Shown: piece by piece, positions 38,543 to 50,919 of the stretch
Layout of the letters: each line of letters opens with the position of its first letter
How positions within the stretch are numbered: the first letter of the stretch is position 1
Notes under the pieces: generated by a model
The model's input: the letters and a program-made list of their open reading frames with translations, nothing else
Told to the model about the DNA's origin: nothing
Databases searched by the model: none
Assembly: GCA_950022655.1 (NCBI GenBank)
Contig: OX465579.1
Location: 139,385,118 to 139,449,117 of the forward strand
DNA length: 64,000 nucleotides
Reading direction: 5' to 3'
Origin: Alentia gelatinosa
Taxonomy: Eukaryota; Annelida; Polychaeta; Phyllodocida; Polynoidae
Program-made: the position numbers and the translations under genes

Positions 38543-38910
38543 GTCCCATCAGATTTGGATTGTTAGTAGAATTCAGTGAGTAGTTGTGGGGGTGGGGGTG
38601 GGGGTGGGAGTTGGGGTGCGTGGGTTTGTGGTCACTCATAAATACACTTCATTCAGACACACTGCTATTCTGAGCACACTGAAAACTGATGGGACAGATT
38701 CCCTACATCGCACAGAGCCAGCAAACCTGTTTTACCAGTTATTCACCCTTGTGCTTTTACTGACCACAGGCCAACCCCATCCCCCTCTGCCCACTCCCAG
38801 CCCCATCCCCACACCTACTCACTGACTTCTTCTACTAACAATCAGAATCTGATGGGACATATGCCCTACATGGCACAGAGCCAAGAAACCTGTTTTACCA
38901 GTTATTCATA
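38543..38910. mobile_element. Foldback element with G-rich arm and internal duplication
   Basis: The left arm (gtcccatcagatt...ttgttagtagaa...cagtgagtag, then a G-rich run, 38543-38630) is the inverse of the right arm at about 38770-38858 (C-rich run, then ctactcactga...ctactaacaatc...gatgggac). In addition, about 60 bases at 38688-38747 (ctgatgggacagattcccta...) recur directly at about 38850-38909 with few changes. The G-rich part (GGGGGT) repeated three times at 38588-38608 could form a G-quadruplex. No coding capacity. Confidence 0.65.
38588..38608 (+). repeat. (GGGGGT)n run, potential G-quadruplex
   Basis: Three GGGGGT units are followed by GGG, giving four G runs separated by single T, an ideal quadruplex pattern by composition. 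Confidence 0.8.
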
Positions 38911-39510
38911 ACTAAGTGTCTGCTATATAATGACAGGATTGATATAGTAAGTATTTTGTCCCCAAAAAGACTATAAAATAAAATGTCTATTTTTAGGAAC
39001 TAAGTCAGTAGTGGGGCAGGGACATGGTCAGGCTGGGATACTGGGCACCTGACCATTTTACCAGGCCTTTATAGTTGGTGCATGGATAGTGAAGGGTTAG
39101 TTTCTTTGCAGTAAGTTGAAAGCCTGTATGAGCATTCTAACCTCTAGATGACGTATATGAGCTCAATAAGAGATACTAGCTTTACAGAACACGCCTATAT
39201 GAATAAGTGTAACCGACCCTGAAGTCTAGGCACGACAGTCGTTCAATTTGGCACCGTCTCCTATGCAATTAAGTGAAGCTCAACCTGAATTGAAGACCAT
39301 AGAGTAATTTGATTAAAAAGCTAGCTGATATCATTCTGTGGCTAACGTTATCAAGGTGACGTACAACTACAAGGCTTCTACCTGCTACTATACAAATGTA
39401 GACCTTGCGATGCAGATTGTCCAAAAGCATAGACAGATCGGGAAGGTCTGAGGCGTGTTCAATAATCAATGAAGACGTTGTACAAGGGTATCGCATAATA
39501 AGAAAGAATG

Positions 39511-39600
39511 GAATCTGTTCAGAGTTATTTTGGTCAGAAATACTCACCGAACTCGAAGAATGAGGTGAGTATTTCTGACCAAAATATCGAGGAACAGATG
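39511..39600. repeat. Long palindrome with perfect 23-bp core arms
   Basis: Positions 39526-39548 (tattttggtcagaaatactc plus acc) are exactly inverted at 39564-39586 around a 15-base spacer. Weaker pairing continues outward through gaatctgttc and gaacagatgc. The structure could form a stable hairpin. It may be a small foldback element or a local inverted duplication. Confidence 0.75.
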
Positions 39601-42600
39601 CAATTCAGACACATTCACTATGTCTTTTTATTATTTTATACCTAGAAATCATTAAAAATGCCATTCTACAACTCACTAAATAGAAGAATGAGTGGTCACG
39701 TGGTACGGAGGGTAGTATTATATATATATTATGCCACAGTGTGGACGAATGAAACCATTATTACTAGGGCGTATACATGAGACATCCGTGCGCTGGTATA
39801 TAATAATATTTAAGGTCATCCATACGTGTTGAATTAAGTTGACCTGGGGTCTGTTACATAGATTTTGAAAGATCATGTAAAAGATCGTATAATGGTTGTA
39901 GGGCGCATATCGTTACATAAATGGTTTGGTCTACCTTAGTTCGATAAGATCAAATACGAATGGCAATGTATTGTTACTTAGATAGTGACCTACATCGTGC
40001 AAATGGTCTTATATCGTCTAAAATTGTCCTATCGTACTATCGTGTCGTGGGTGCCGATTCATGTACTAATTTCATTTATTCAGATCTAAAATAAAAATAT
40101 ATAATTCCATAAAGCACTTAGGACCATCGGTAATATAATTATATAAAGTACAAGTTATATATTTCATATAAAATATGTATATAAGATTGGTAGGGGGAGG
40201 AAAAAATGCCACTAAATATTTAACACCTAAATACATATCGAAATAATAATCATTATGATTTTAGACATTACATATTGATTGATAATATGAACCATTATAT
40301 GACAAAACAAAAATGAAGTATTTGGAGACATAATGAGGAAAATAAGGCTTTACTAACGTCAAAATACACAGCTTTTATAACAAGGAATCCTCGAAAGATC
40401 TCTAAAATTTACTGGAATATCTAAGGCTCAAATTTGTGCTGTTAGTTGAATACCAATAGGCTGAATGATCGTTAACACTGGAACCAAATACGTCATAAGC
40501 AGTGTGTGTGGATGGAAGGGAGATGGCTGAATAGCTTCGACATAGTAGACCTATGATCCCTTACGATCTACGTCAAAGATACGATATTTTGTATGAACGA
40601 TTCATGTGTCTCCCTAAAATCAATTACATGTAAGCAAATCGAACGAGGATTGTCCACAAGGTCGTATATCGTTGGATAGATCATCTCAAACATGGTCGTC
40701 TCCTTCAAAATTTATGCAACAGACTCCAGCATCGTCCCTGGGTCTCTATGGCATACAGAAAAGGATACATCTCCACCGGGGGGATTTTGAAATCATAGGC
40801 AAAGCTCTTGAGGGGGGTGCCACACTGGCCGATTAAAATTCTAGGCCTCGCCTAAGCTTACGATTGTTCTTTTGTCGCCGAGAAAGGAACATTCATGTTC
40901 CGAAATCATACAGTGTGAGGCCACAAAAATACCAGGGGTGAGGTAAATTCAAAGCTGCGGCCGCGAAGAGGCAGGTCGACCCCCGGGGAGTGAGAACCTT
41001 TTGCGCTTATCCGTCTGCGACAGAATTCTATATGCCTCTCGTTGTTTACGAAGTATCATAGGATTCTAAAATATTTATCCTGCTCAGGATCTTGTGGATG
41101 ACGTAGCAAGATGATATATCAAAGACTAGGAGTCTGCAGAAGCAATAATAATGTGAAGTAATAATTAGTCTGATGATAAAGAAAGATGTATGTACGCACT
41201 ACATACTCTGAGATAAGCTTTAGAATGACTTGGGCCATGTAGTATCCACTCTATCTACATCCACAAGTCTCTCTGGGCATATGTCGCACTTTGATGGACG
41301 AGAGACAAGTATAGAGGGGCACACCTAGTCCCAGTCACACAACTGGGGGAAGCCTTAGGCCCCGTGACGTAAGGACCTCCATTAGGACGGGGCAGGCGGC
41401 TGGAGACGTCGCCAATAAGCTGATAAAGAAACGCCTGCTGTGACAAATAGGTGGAGCTCTAATGAAATAGAAGACGATAACACTAATAGCCAAACCTAAC
41501 AAGCGTGCCTCTGGTCTTGAGGACTACGTTAGACCTGCCGATAAAATACACACAGTTCGTGTGCTGTCAGTGATGTGAACGGGGTTACGCATAGGTTACT
41601 GCTTGCGACTTGGCGAGAACGCTACTGATTAGAGTTTACCATCAATGCATTGACAGAGAAGAAATTCTAACCGTCTGATTGTATTTAAAGAATTTCACAA
41701 CATGTCTGTCATGGAAGAAAACAATTCACGGTCAAACACATCCAAGTCTGATATAGAAAATATGAAAATATCAATTGGTAATTAACATTAGGAAATTCCC
41801 ATTAATAGTTGACCATTTCCTCCGTCCAGCAAAAAATATTTTTACCAGGCGACTAATGAAAATAATCTTTTCGAATAACCTTAATGTGACCATGTGTTGG
41901 TAGCATGTGGAAGCAAACAAAAAGTCAATACACAAGCCACCAATAGGTTGGAACCAAATGATTGCAGTGCCTTTATATATGAATAATGTTATGCCGGAGA
42001 AGGGGTACCTAGAAATATAGGTTCATGCGATTTCTGAAAACGGGTGTAAATCAAGGAGCACAATTCCATCTGTTAATTTGTATGTACATAAGGTGGCTTG
42101 TTTACCCATTTCAGTAGTATTTCTTCATGTTCATTATCTTATTGTTCAACAAATCATTCCGCCATATTTACACAGATATATAGATACAAGTTAATAGAAC
42201 TTCATATCATTATAAAGGTCATAATATATTACACCCAGATGACGTCAATTGACAAATTTCTCAAGACTACAGTTTGATAATACATGCTTATAGGCTATGT
42301 ATGTACGGGTCAAGATATTTCTCCCGATTCCCTTTTCGTAGCATTTGCGATAAACCCTCCTGTTCTTCACACATTATGTCTGGGTACCCAGATAGGTTTG
42401 GGAGCATTATGACAATTATGCACTTTGCTTTCCGCCTTTTCGCCTGACTAAAATAGCTGACTTGTAATTGTCTGAGACCCACATTTTGCGTGGGTCATGA
42501 CCACTTTAACTTCATATTTCGATTGCTCCAATTAGGACCGTGATTAATTATAACACAAAACGAGACCCAGAACTCTTGGACTACCGGGTGAGTGGGTGCG

Positions 42601-43294
42601 GATGGATTAGGATTAGAGATAATTGCTATCTACGTTCTATACTTTTGGTTGTGTTTTGATGGTGTGTTTTATGTCATATCAACTGCCGGGGTTATATCAC
42701 AAGGCCATCCTATTGAGATGAGGATGGGAAGCAGACAGTGTAACACAGTGGCATACCCGAAATACGTAGCAAGACGTGAGTTAGCTCACAACCGACTACT
42801 CCACACTTTTCCCCTTCTAGTGTGTTCATATTGCCTTAACAGCACATACAAAGTGTATGGCTGAGCCTACGGTAGCACACATACTCAAGGGGGTTCTGGT
42901 GATCCGGACGAGAGACTTGGACCTTCCTCCATCTGACAGTACCGTACTGTCAACACGGTCCGCCCATTGGCGGGTCACACGCTGTGGTCTATAGGGACTT
43001 GTCGCAATGCACTGTCACCAGGGGTGTGGTCCCTCTACAATGCCGACATGCCTACTGGTGCCCCCAACGACACTCAATATGAAATAACTAGGGGGCTAGT
43101 CATGTCGCGCAAGGGAAGTGAGTTATGGTGTAACTCGTGTCAAGATTCCGTCCAAGAATATTCTTCTTGTAGAAAATATCTCAGTTTGAGGAGGTAATGG
43201 AAGTTCTCCCCGAGAAGCTAAATCTAGAGCCGTGTCTGTCATATCTTATGTTCAGACAAATGACATGGGGGGACAGTATCCTGAAAATAGCTTA
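39601..43294. other. Gene-free stretch
   Basis: No supported gene. Noted: a weak inverted pair gtgccacactgg (about 40818) / cagtgtgaggccac (about 40911), and a cluster of rare-cutter sites at 40957-40987 (see findings). Open frames are short and unrecognised. Confidence 0.4.
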
Positions 43295-43451
43295 GGGGCC
43301 ATCCATAAGGTACGTACGCACTGTTGGGGGTAATGAATTTTTGGAAATTTTGCGTATGCTCCCTTTTTTGTTCTATTGCGTACACAATGAGGAGTGGGTG
43401 GGGGTGTAAAAATTGACAGAAAATCTGCGTACGTACTTTATGGATGGCCCC
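43295..43451. mobile_element. Harbinger-like MITE, 157 bp, TTA target duplication
   Basis: The termini are ggggccatccataaggtac (43295-43313) and its inverse gtactttatggatggcccc (43433-43451), followed inward on both sides by gtacgca/tgcgtac. TTA lies directly outside both ends (43292-43294 and 43452-43454). Three-base TWA duplications and G-rich ends are typical of PIF/Harbinger elements. The interior has no coding capacity. Confidence 0.8.
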
Positions 43452-46400
43452 TTAATGGCTCTTGAAAATAAACGTCATACAGACTGTATACACGATAACT
43501 AAACCTATACTATTTTTACTACCGGCAACCTTCTCTTCATCAGTTGCCTTCATTTACGATTAGGCTTATGCATAGGTCATTCTCAGATCTAAATTTCACT
43601 TCATCCCTTCTCTGGCGCAAATTAATATTTAATGTGAATAATCTATTGATCGCATTTAGTTGATTTTTCTTTCACAATTGCTAGATTATATTTCATCTCC
43701 TCTTTTTCCAGATATTATTTTTGTGGTTGTCTTTTATGCCATATTTTTTGCCCTTCCCTTGCCTTGGTACTTACACCCCCCCCCTCCTTGTCCTTGTCCT
43801 CTTTTCCTCTTCTTTCTCAGCGTCCAAATTAATGGAAAGTGACCCGCTCGCCTGTCCACCATAGCGACCCCTGGAGGGACAAGGAGGTGGTGGCAGGAAG
43901 AAGTGATTCCTTCAGGGCAGAAGTGATTCCTTCAGGGTGCTCTACGTTAAGCGCTGTCAGTAATGAAATACCCCAAGAGCCAGGTCCTAACAATGTTGAC
44001 AGACTACATTGACAGCTCTGTTGTCTGTCAACATGTTCTCAACAGTGAGCTGTTCCGTGCAGTCTGACTCAGGTACTCAAGGAGACTGTTTTTCACCTCA
44101 GACGCCGACGAAGCAATAGGCTGTCAAGGTGTTTTGATGCTTATGGGAGGTTTAGTATGCAGAGAGGGTTATAGATCTGAACAATTTAATTTTGACTCGA
44201 CCTGTCCATTGGATATACCTTAAGGTAATATGATAACAAAGAGTTTAACTATATTGTAAAATAACCACCTCTGGTAGTGCAAGGAAACCAGCTTGTACTC
44301 AGCTGAGCGCTGCCAGACAAAATAAAAGTTAAAAAAGAACTCTATTGATGAAATTCCACAAATCATATCTGCGAGAACCGAATCTGTCTGCCCCACTGGC
44401 GTGACGTTAATCTGGCATAAAACAACGATGCATAGTTATATGCGCCTTTCTCAGGTGATAGCGTTTGATAACAGGTTTTAGTCATGTGAAGTTCTGGTAT
44501 ATCAGTTTGTGTATTCAACTACTTAGTCTTCTATTGCTCTAAAAATATGCACAATATGAAGACGGAATGAACAGAACTCTTGTCGGTATACATGTCTGCT
44601 GGTGCGAGAATTCTTAAAACATTATGAGAAATCCTGATTACTAAGCCCATAGGGGTCTTTCGTTTCAGAATTATAGCCCGATGCCCCGGGGCAATACTTC
44701 TTTTAATAAAAAGACCAAGAACGGCATCCCTAAGGGCTCAGTCTCTATATTTTCTTATTACTAAAGGCCTCTTAATCATTTAAAAACGCCTCTTTATTAA
44801 CCTCCCTGCACCCCAATTCACACCCGTTCTGAATAAAGCCGCTGCCATTCACTACGGCCCACTCTAGCACATGTCACACCAATGTGGTTTATGAAATGTT
44901 GACGACCTATGACCCAACTCGGTACTTTGTGGGAGCGTGAGTGAATTCGTTGTTATTGATCGATTTTGCATATTTGAGCTATTCAAACTGTGCACTGAAA
45001 AATAAATGTCAGTAAAATATACAGGATACTACCGTAAACATGAACGGTATATCACCGTCATCTTATGGACACTTTCATACCATTTATATGGTATAAAAAG
45101 TGGTATTCAACTGGAAACATATCCAGGACTGTAATTCACCGAATTTACGGTAAGTTAACATTATGAAACTGTAAATATGAATGTCAGAGATACACTTAGA
45201 ATAACTCCGATCAGCAACAAATCAAAGGCAGGAGTTAATTTCATGAAAATGTGTAATAGACATTCATCTCCTGTACGGTTTCTGCCATCTAAAGCACAAT
45301 TATTCTCAAATTATCATGAGAGATAGAGAGAGGTGTTTGCCGGTGAACTCTAACAGTGGGTGATGAATGGATCAGTCTTTGAACCGCAACCGATTAATTT
45401 AACCTGGTTTTATTTTGTCGGCGGTCTCAAAGGTCGGTCCGTGGTGTAATATTAGAGAGAAAATTATAGACTTTTTTGGTTTTGTCTGAGGATTAATGCA
45501 CAAAAGGTATCACATAATCGATCGGCGGTGTGAAATGCCATAATCAGTGGTCATAATCGGCACATCAGATTATATGTCAGAGTATATCAGAGTATATCGG
45601 TGTGAGCTCACATAACAAATTATTATGTCTCAAAATCATCTCACCTCATCAATTATTCATGCACCGGGAAAAGTATATAATGGTTCACGTCATGTTGCGA
45701 CTATTACTATGTACAATTGGGAGAACTCCCCTTTTGCGGGAGAAATTGTAATAAACTTTTAAATCTTTTTTAAATGTCAAGTTTGTACTGGGCACAGTTT
45801 GGCGATTCTTGTTATTCGTGGTTTGTGCTACACCTGAGTATCACGGGATATATCAGCATTATTATTTATTTTGATTTAGCCAAAGCATCTCCCGGTCGTA
45901 GCCGAGTTTTCAGATTATCATTAGATACATTATCTATTGACACAATTCTGTGAAAATCGCTATCCTTTACACATTTCAATTAACCATAATTTCTCCAGTC
46001 TTCATTTATCACGTATGGCTTGCTAGGCTTTGCCAGAAGAATTGTCCATGCAAAATTTCAGAAAATCGCTCTAGACGTTACCTCATTTAACAGTTCCAAA
46101 ATTCATATTTGCAGCACTAAAATATGGATATAGGGAATCGAACTATATTGATGTCTATGAAAATTGAATAATCTCTCAAGCAGGGCCTCCTGGCCCAATC
46201 CGACACGTGGTCTCTGAAGCTGTTTACACATGTAGACTCTAAAGGAGTTGTTTAGAGTTTAAAGTCTATATAATCTCACTTCTTGTTTTATTGGGCAAAA
46301 TGCTAAATTTATTTTTATTGGATACTATCATGAGGAAATACCAGTTTCACCTTTATGTAAGAATATTGTTCTTCCTGTAAATATGATCAGCTAATCTAGA

Positions 46401-46854
46401 GCATGGCTACCCTGCTCCAGTCAGAAGAGATCATTTCGAAGTTCTCCATCAGGTTCAAAAATTTGAATATGCGATTCATCATATTATCATTCGTACCACC
46501 CCTGACCTCTTGGGATCGAAATGCTACTTTTAATGTTCTTTTAAGCTGTATTCCTTTCTTTGCATTAGCAGTGGCATGTCACTGGTGACGCCATAAAGGT
46601 AAACCTGCATCCCAGATGATTACTATATCGTGCTGCATTACGACGTTGCCAATCGGTATTTGGTTGCCGGTCGTGAAGAAACACAGCAGCAAACTTGTGA
46701 CTCTTGCGTGTCGATTAAAGCAGATGTGACGGAACTTTCTAATAGACTGTTGGTGACTGGGTGTAATTATTTTTTTGTCCATACGCAGATTGAATTTGAG
46801 GAACGTTTCGGGATGTTAGATGCTATACTAAAAGGAATTGTAGTTAGTTATGCC
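43452..46854. other. Gene-free stretch with a short tandem duplication
   Basis: A 20-base unit (agaagtgattccttcagggc) is duplicated at 43899-43938. At 45010-45150 a taccgtaaa / tttacggta pair may be the ends of a small decayed element. No gene is recognised. Confidence 0.4.
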
Positions 46855-47266
46855 TTAAGAGGAATTCACAGGGTGGGACTCATATACATAAGAGCGTGTT
46901 TGTCTGAGACAAATTCCCCTGAGATTCTGTATTGGAACACCATCTCCTCATCTAAATTGTAGAATTCCATTTCCCTGAGACAGGTTTTGTCCCCTGCAAT
47001 TGTGGCGACAATCATGCGCCTAATGAAGTATGAATGCTGAGTCACCGATCAAGCACCTACCCCGGCCAATAGGTCAATAAGTTTTTTTCACACCATTCAG
47101 GGTGAGAGTCCACTATGACTATGTCTGAGATTTTGTGTCAGGTGTGTCCTCTTATGTGAATCAAGTTTTTCCTCAAAACGGGGCAAAACACTTTGCCATG
47201 AGAAATTGTCTGAGACCATAGGAAAGGTGTGAAGTATATATGTCCCTTAATGTGAATCCCACTTTA
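46855..47266. mobile_element. Larger relative of the TAAAG-GGGATTCACA MITE
   Basis: The right end tgtgaatcccacttta (47251-47266) and the left end ttaagaggaattcacagggt (from about 46855) are inverse relatives of the termini at 37.7 kb. Interior text tccatttccctgagac and cccctg.aattgt (about 46967-47005) matches 37.80-37.84 kb. At about 412 bp it is nearly twice as long, so it contains extra sequence, perhaps a nested insertion around 47.0-47.15 kb. The open frame of 46630-46962 runs into it and is not supported as a gene. Confidence 0.6.
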
Positions 47267-47978
47267 GCGGTGGCCATTCGGGGTCTTTTGCCCTATAGAG
47301 GCTGCAGTTATTGGACAAAAAGCCGGAAACGGCATTGCTATTGAATACCTCAAATTGATGAGAAAACGCCATTTTATTCACTTTCTAAATCATCGTTTCA
47401 TAGTCTTTCACCAAACTGTGTGATAGAACATTATTTATACTACACCCCTAGTAGCGGGTACTATTTCATAGACGTTTGGCTAGAGATACATGATAATCCA
47501 GAATCCTTGTCGCTTAGGCCGGCAAACAATGACGACTTCATGCAATTAGATTTGCAAATTATTTTCTAATGCACACGGCGTCAGCCACTAATGCAGGGTA
47601 ATCTGGTTTCGTAATTTCCAATTCTCATAAGGTAATCATGTTACTTTGCCTTTCCCACGAGGCCACATGGTGAAAGGCTAAAATGAACGATCATTTGCTA
47701 CCAACAGGTGTTGTATGTTTTATAAATATAAATCTTAATCCCTCATGTAAGAAAAGTGATGGAAGTGGCCCTTAGGTGGAGCACCTGCCCGGGTTCTTCA
47801 CTAAATCGAGAATGTCCATTACCATTAACTATAAGACGTTAATCATTTTAAGCATTATAAGCAAGCATAATGATAACAGGCTTGGGGAATCGATGTTATG
47901 CATTAAAAAAGCGTTGGAAGCACGCTCAGATATACAACCTAGATTAAGCCGTGGACGCACCAAGCGAGAAACGCAGCA
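47267..47978. other. Gene-free stretch
   Basis: No supported gene. 47285-47390 shows weak resemblance to 44650-44820 (ggggtctttt..., then aaaaag..., then aacggcat), possibly an old shared repeat. Confidence 0.35.
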
Positions 47979-48140
47979 ATTTCCAGAATCGCCATCACAA
48001 AATGGCGTATATATATATGAGCTATTATTTCATATTTCACCCGATTATTGCCTCTGAGATTCTATATTATCAGCGGGAGATATTCCTATAAGAAGTAGTA
48101 TCTCATTTACACGCCATTTTGTCTAGGCGTTTCTGGAAAT
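47979..48140. mobile_element. MITE with ATTTCCAGAA...TTCTGGAAAT ends, 162 bp
   Basis: The left arm atttccagaatcgcc...acaaaatggcgtat (47979-48010) pairs with acacgccattttgtc...ggcgtttctggaaat (48110-48140), about 27 of 32 positions. tttctggaaatcgg, the outer part of the right arm, recurs directly at about 48229. No coding capacity. Confidence 0.65.
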
Positions 48141-50633
48141 CGGTGGGTTTAAATTCAATCTTGGGTTTTCTCCCGTCAACTCTCTGCTATTGTATTTGGG
48201 GAGACGTCATTCTCTCAGAATTTATTTTTCTGGAAATCGGCTCTAAGAAGAGGTTATAAAGACCTTCACATAGCTGCAAAAGATATACCCCTTGTATCTG
48301 TTAGGTAACATGCAGGTGTTTGATATATTTTGGGCTGTGCTAAGGCTAAGTAGCTACTTGCCAAGACGGTTACACCAAATGATCGACACCCTGGATAAAA
48401 CCCAAACCTTTGATATTGTTAATTTCCTTTTTATAATTCCGCACCAATGATGAATATGCCATTTGTGCCTAGTTTTGGCTGAGATGGCATCCTCTTCATA
48501 GAAATGGATCGAAAATTGATGGAATAAGTATTACATGATTTTAGAGAACACCACATTTATCTGATGGCTTGTGGAAAGTACCCTTGCTCTTATTTACTCA
48601 TATGTGCGCGTTGATGATAATCATGTACTATGAAAGCATTCCACTGATTTCAACCATATGCATGTTTGATGGTGAAACTAATAATTGTGTTCATCTGATA
48701 TTATGACAGTTATCTATTTCAGATTTATAAACCATGAACTGATTTCTGATGATCCGAAATTGATCGTCACTATATTATCCCGCTAAATGTTTCCTATTGG
48801 CAACGCCTCCTAAATCCACGTGCTTCGACAAATCCGTTATGAATCAATCGTTTCGCCTTTTCCCTAGTGAGTAAGAGGCACATAGTTCACTCAAAGTCCT
48901 AAACTAGCTTAAAACTGCCTAAAACCTCTGTCTCACGGGGAAACCACTCATGTGCCTATATCCTGCCTTTTCTCTTCTTTATCAGTCTCAAAAAGACGTA
49001 ACTAGCCTTCCGAGGCGTAAAACTACACAAACAAACAATTCTCTTCTTTATGTCACAAAGGAAAAAAGGAATTGGTTTTTTTTTCGAAAGGTATATTTTG
49101 TGATTATACTGGCCCTCCTGTTTCTATATTTTCTAGTACTAGCAGATTCACACGTGAAACACTTTTCACAAAAGATACCAAATTAGGGCCGTTATAGCTG
49201 AGGAATGTCTGATTTCATTATGATTAGTTGTATCAGTAGAGGTCAGTGAAGCAGAACATGTAATTGCGAGGTGCCATTCATTCTACTCAAGTTATGTGTC
49301 TACTTACTAGCCTGTATTCGACTGCATAATATTATGCTAAGCTAATACAATTAAGGCACAATACTGACAAAAGCAAGCCAACCTCTCGACATGCAAATGA
49401 AAGTTGTAAACTTCGAAATATAGCTATTCATATCATATATTTCTATGATTAGTCAATTTTCCACCCTTGGTAAATATAATAAGCCCTGTGGAAGTATACA
49501 GATACCACACGTCAATAGTTCTATAAGGGTCAAGGTTGCACTATAATCAGTACGGAGTGGCAGTATTACAGTTGGTGTAAGCAGAGTGAGTACTTTGTCT
49601 GACAAATGACACAACTTAAGTAGGTATCATATTGATCGTGCTGTCAAAGTCACACCCTAGTTATATTCATGAGCATCTTCCAAGTATTAGTGTTACGATA
49701 TGAATATATAATTATTTGGCCTATACTTAAGAAGTCATACGATCAATTTCACATGTATTATCTACTACAATACATGTATATTATATAATCATTCACGGAT
49801 GTGTTTGAGTTTGGTAGTAACGAGACTGACCAGACTGGCCACAGTATCTACTGCGTGCAGACACATGGCGTGCGGCCAGTTAGCGATTAGATTAACGATT
49901 AGATGGAGCTAGTTCGCGCAGCCAAAGGACAAAACGTTGGTACAGGCATCAGGGTTTATCCTGTGATGTGATCAATTACTCAGAAAATATTAGTTTAAGT
50001 TTGCTTCTAGCTACGGATGCGTACAAGTCGTTGAGGGCAGCCTGGAGCGTAACGGAGGAAAGGAAACATCTGAGTACAAAAAGTGACAATCACTCAGCAA
50101 CTGGCACGCGAGGTTGCACACGGGCACATTAAGCGAACTGATTCGATTCAAAGCAAAAATACCTCAATATAACTCTTCAAACTAAAGGGTTTTTCTAAAC
50201 TAAATGGAAACATGACTTCCCGACTCTGTCAGTTAATTGGTCTGTTCTCCTTGTAAATAAATGAATAAAGAGTTAGATCCACATGGCTGACTTGATATTC
50301 TTATTTGACGGATTTACATGTGCGTGATTTCTGACCTTCATTCGCATTTATCGACATTCACGGACTACAAATGCATACATATACAACTAGTGTTACAATT
50401 TCACCTCTAGCGAGGATGTTCGAATGGTGCGTGAATTTCAGGTATCGAACTTCTGTGAATCCGCTGAAGCTATCATGGATCAGAGTCTGGTATCCACTTA
50501 CACGATAACCGCCTGGAGTCTGAAACACACCAGCCCTCTTGATCGGAACCAGTTGCGAATGCTTGGCGTTCTCCCGTTGAGAAACTATCACTTCAATCTC
50601 CATGACCAAGCACCACTTTCCATATACTACTAA
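48141..50633. other. Gene-free stretch
   Basis: No recognisable gene, RNA gene or long repeat beyond the short repeat at about 48229. Confidence 0.35.
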
Positions 50634-50916
50634 GGCCCGGCGTCCACCTACTACGATAGAATCGTAGACCTCCCGATATGCCACCGATACAAAATGTCAA
50701 AATCGGTGCCATATCGGGAAGGTGCAAAATCGTAGACATATGTCTAGACATGCCAATCCACCACGCATTGTATGAGGGATTTATCGGTGTCTAATCGTAG
50801 AAACGCGGTCAACTGCCCCGATATTAGGTAACCTTCCGACGCGATTTTGATTTTTGTATCGGGAGGTGAATCGTAGGGCATATCGGTGCCATATCGTAGT
50901 AGGTGGACGCCGGGCC
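50634..50916. mobile_element. Harbinger-like MITE, full copy, TAA target duplication
   Basis: The first 24 bases, starting GGCCCGGCGTCCACCTACTA, are exactly inverted at the right end (to 50916). TAA lies outside both ends (50631-50633 and 50917-50919). Length is 283 bp. The interior repeats short blocks such as tatcgggaggt, atcgtag and gccccgatattaggt, which are shared with copies at 37.2, 56.3 and 61.7 kb. Three-base TWA duplication and GC-rich ends fit PIF/Harbinger. The perfect termini suggest this is the youngest copy in the window. No coding capacity. Confidence 0.85.
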
Positions 50917-50919
50917 TAA

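Noticed and set aside
46630..46962. 110-codon open frame on the plus strand
   Set aside because: Non-ATG start, no recognised family, and its 3' third lies within a MITE.
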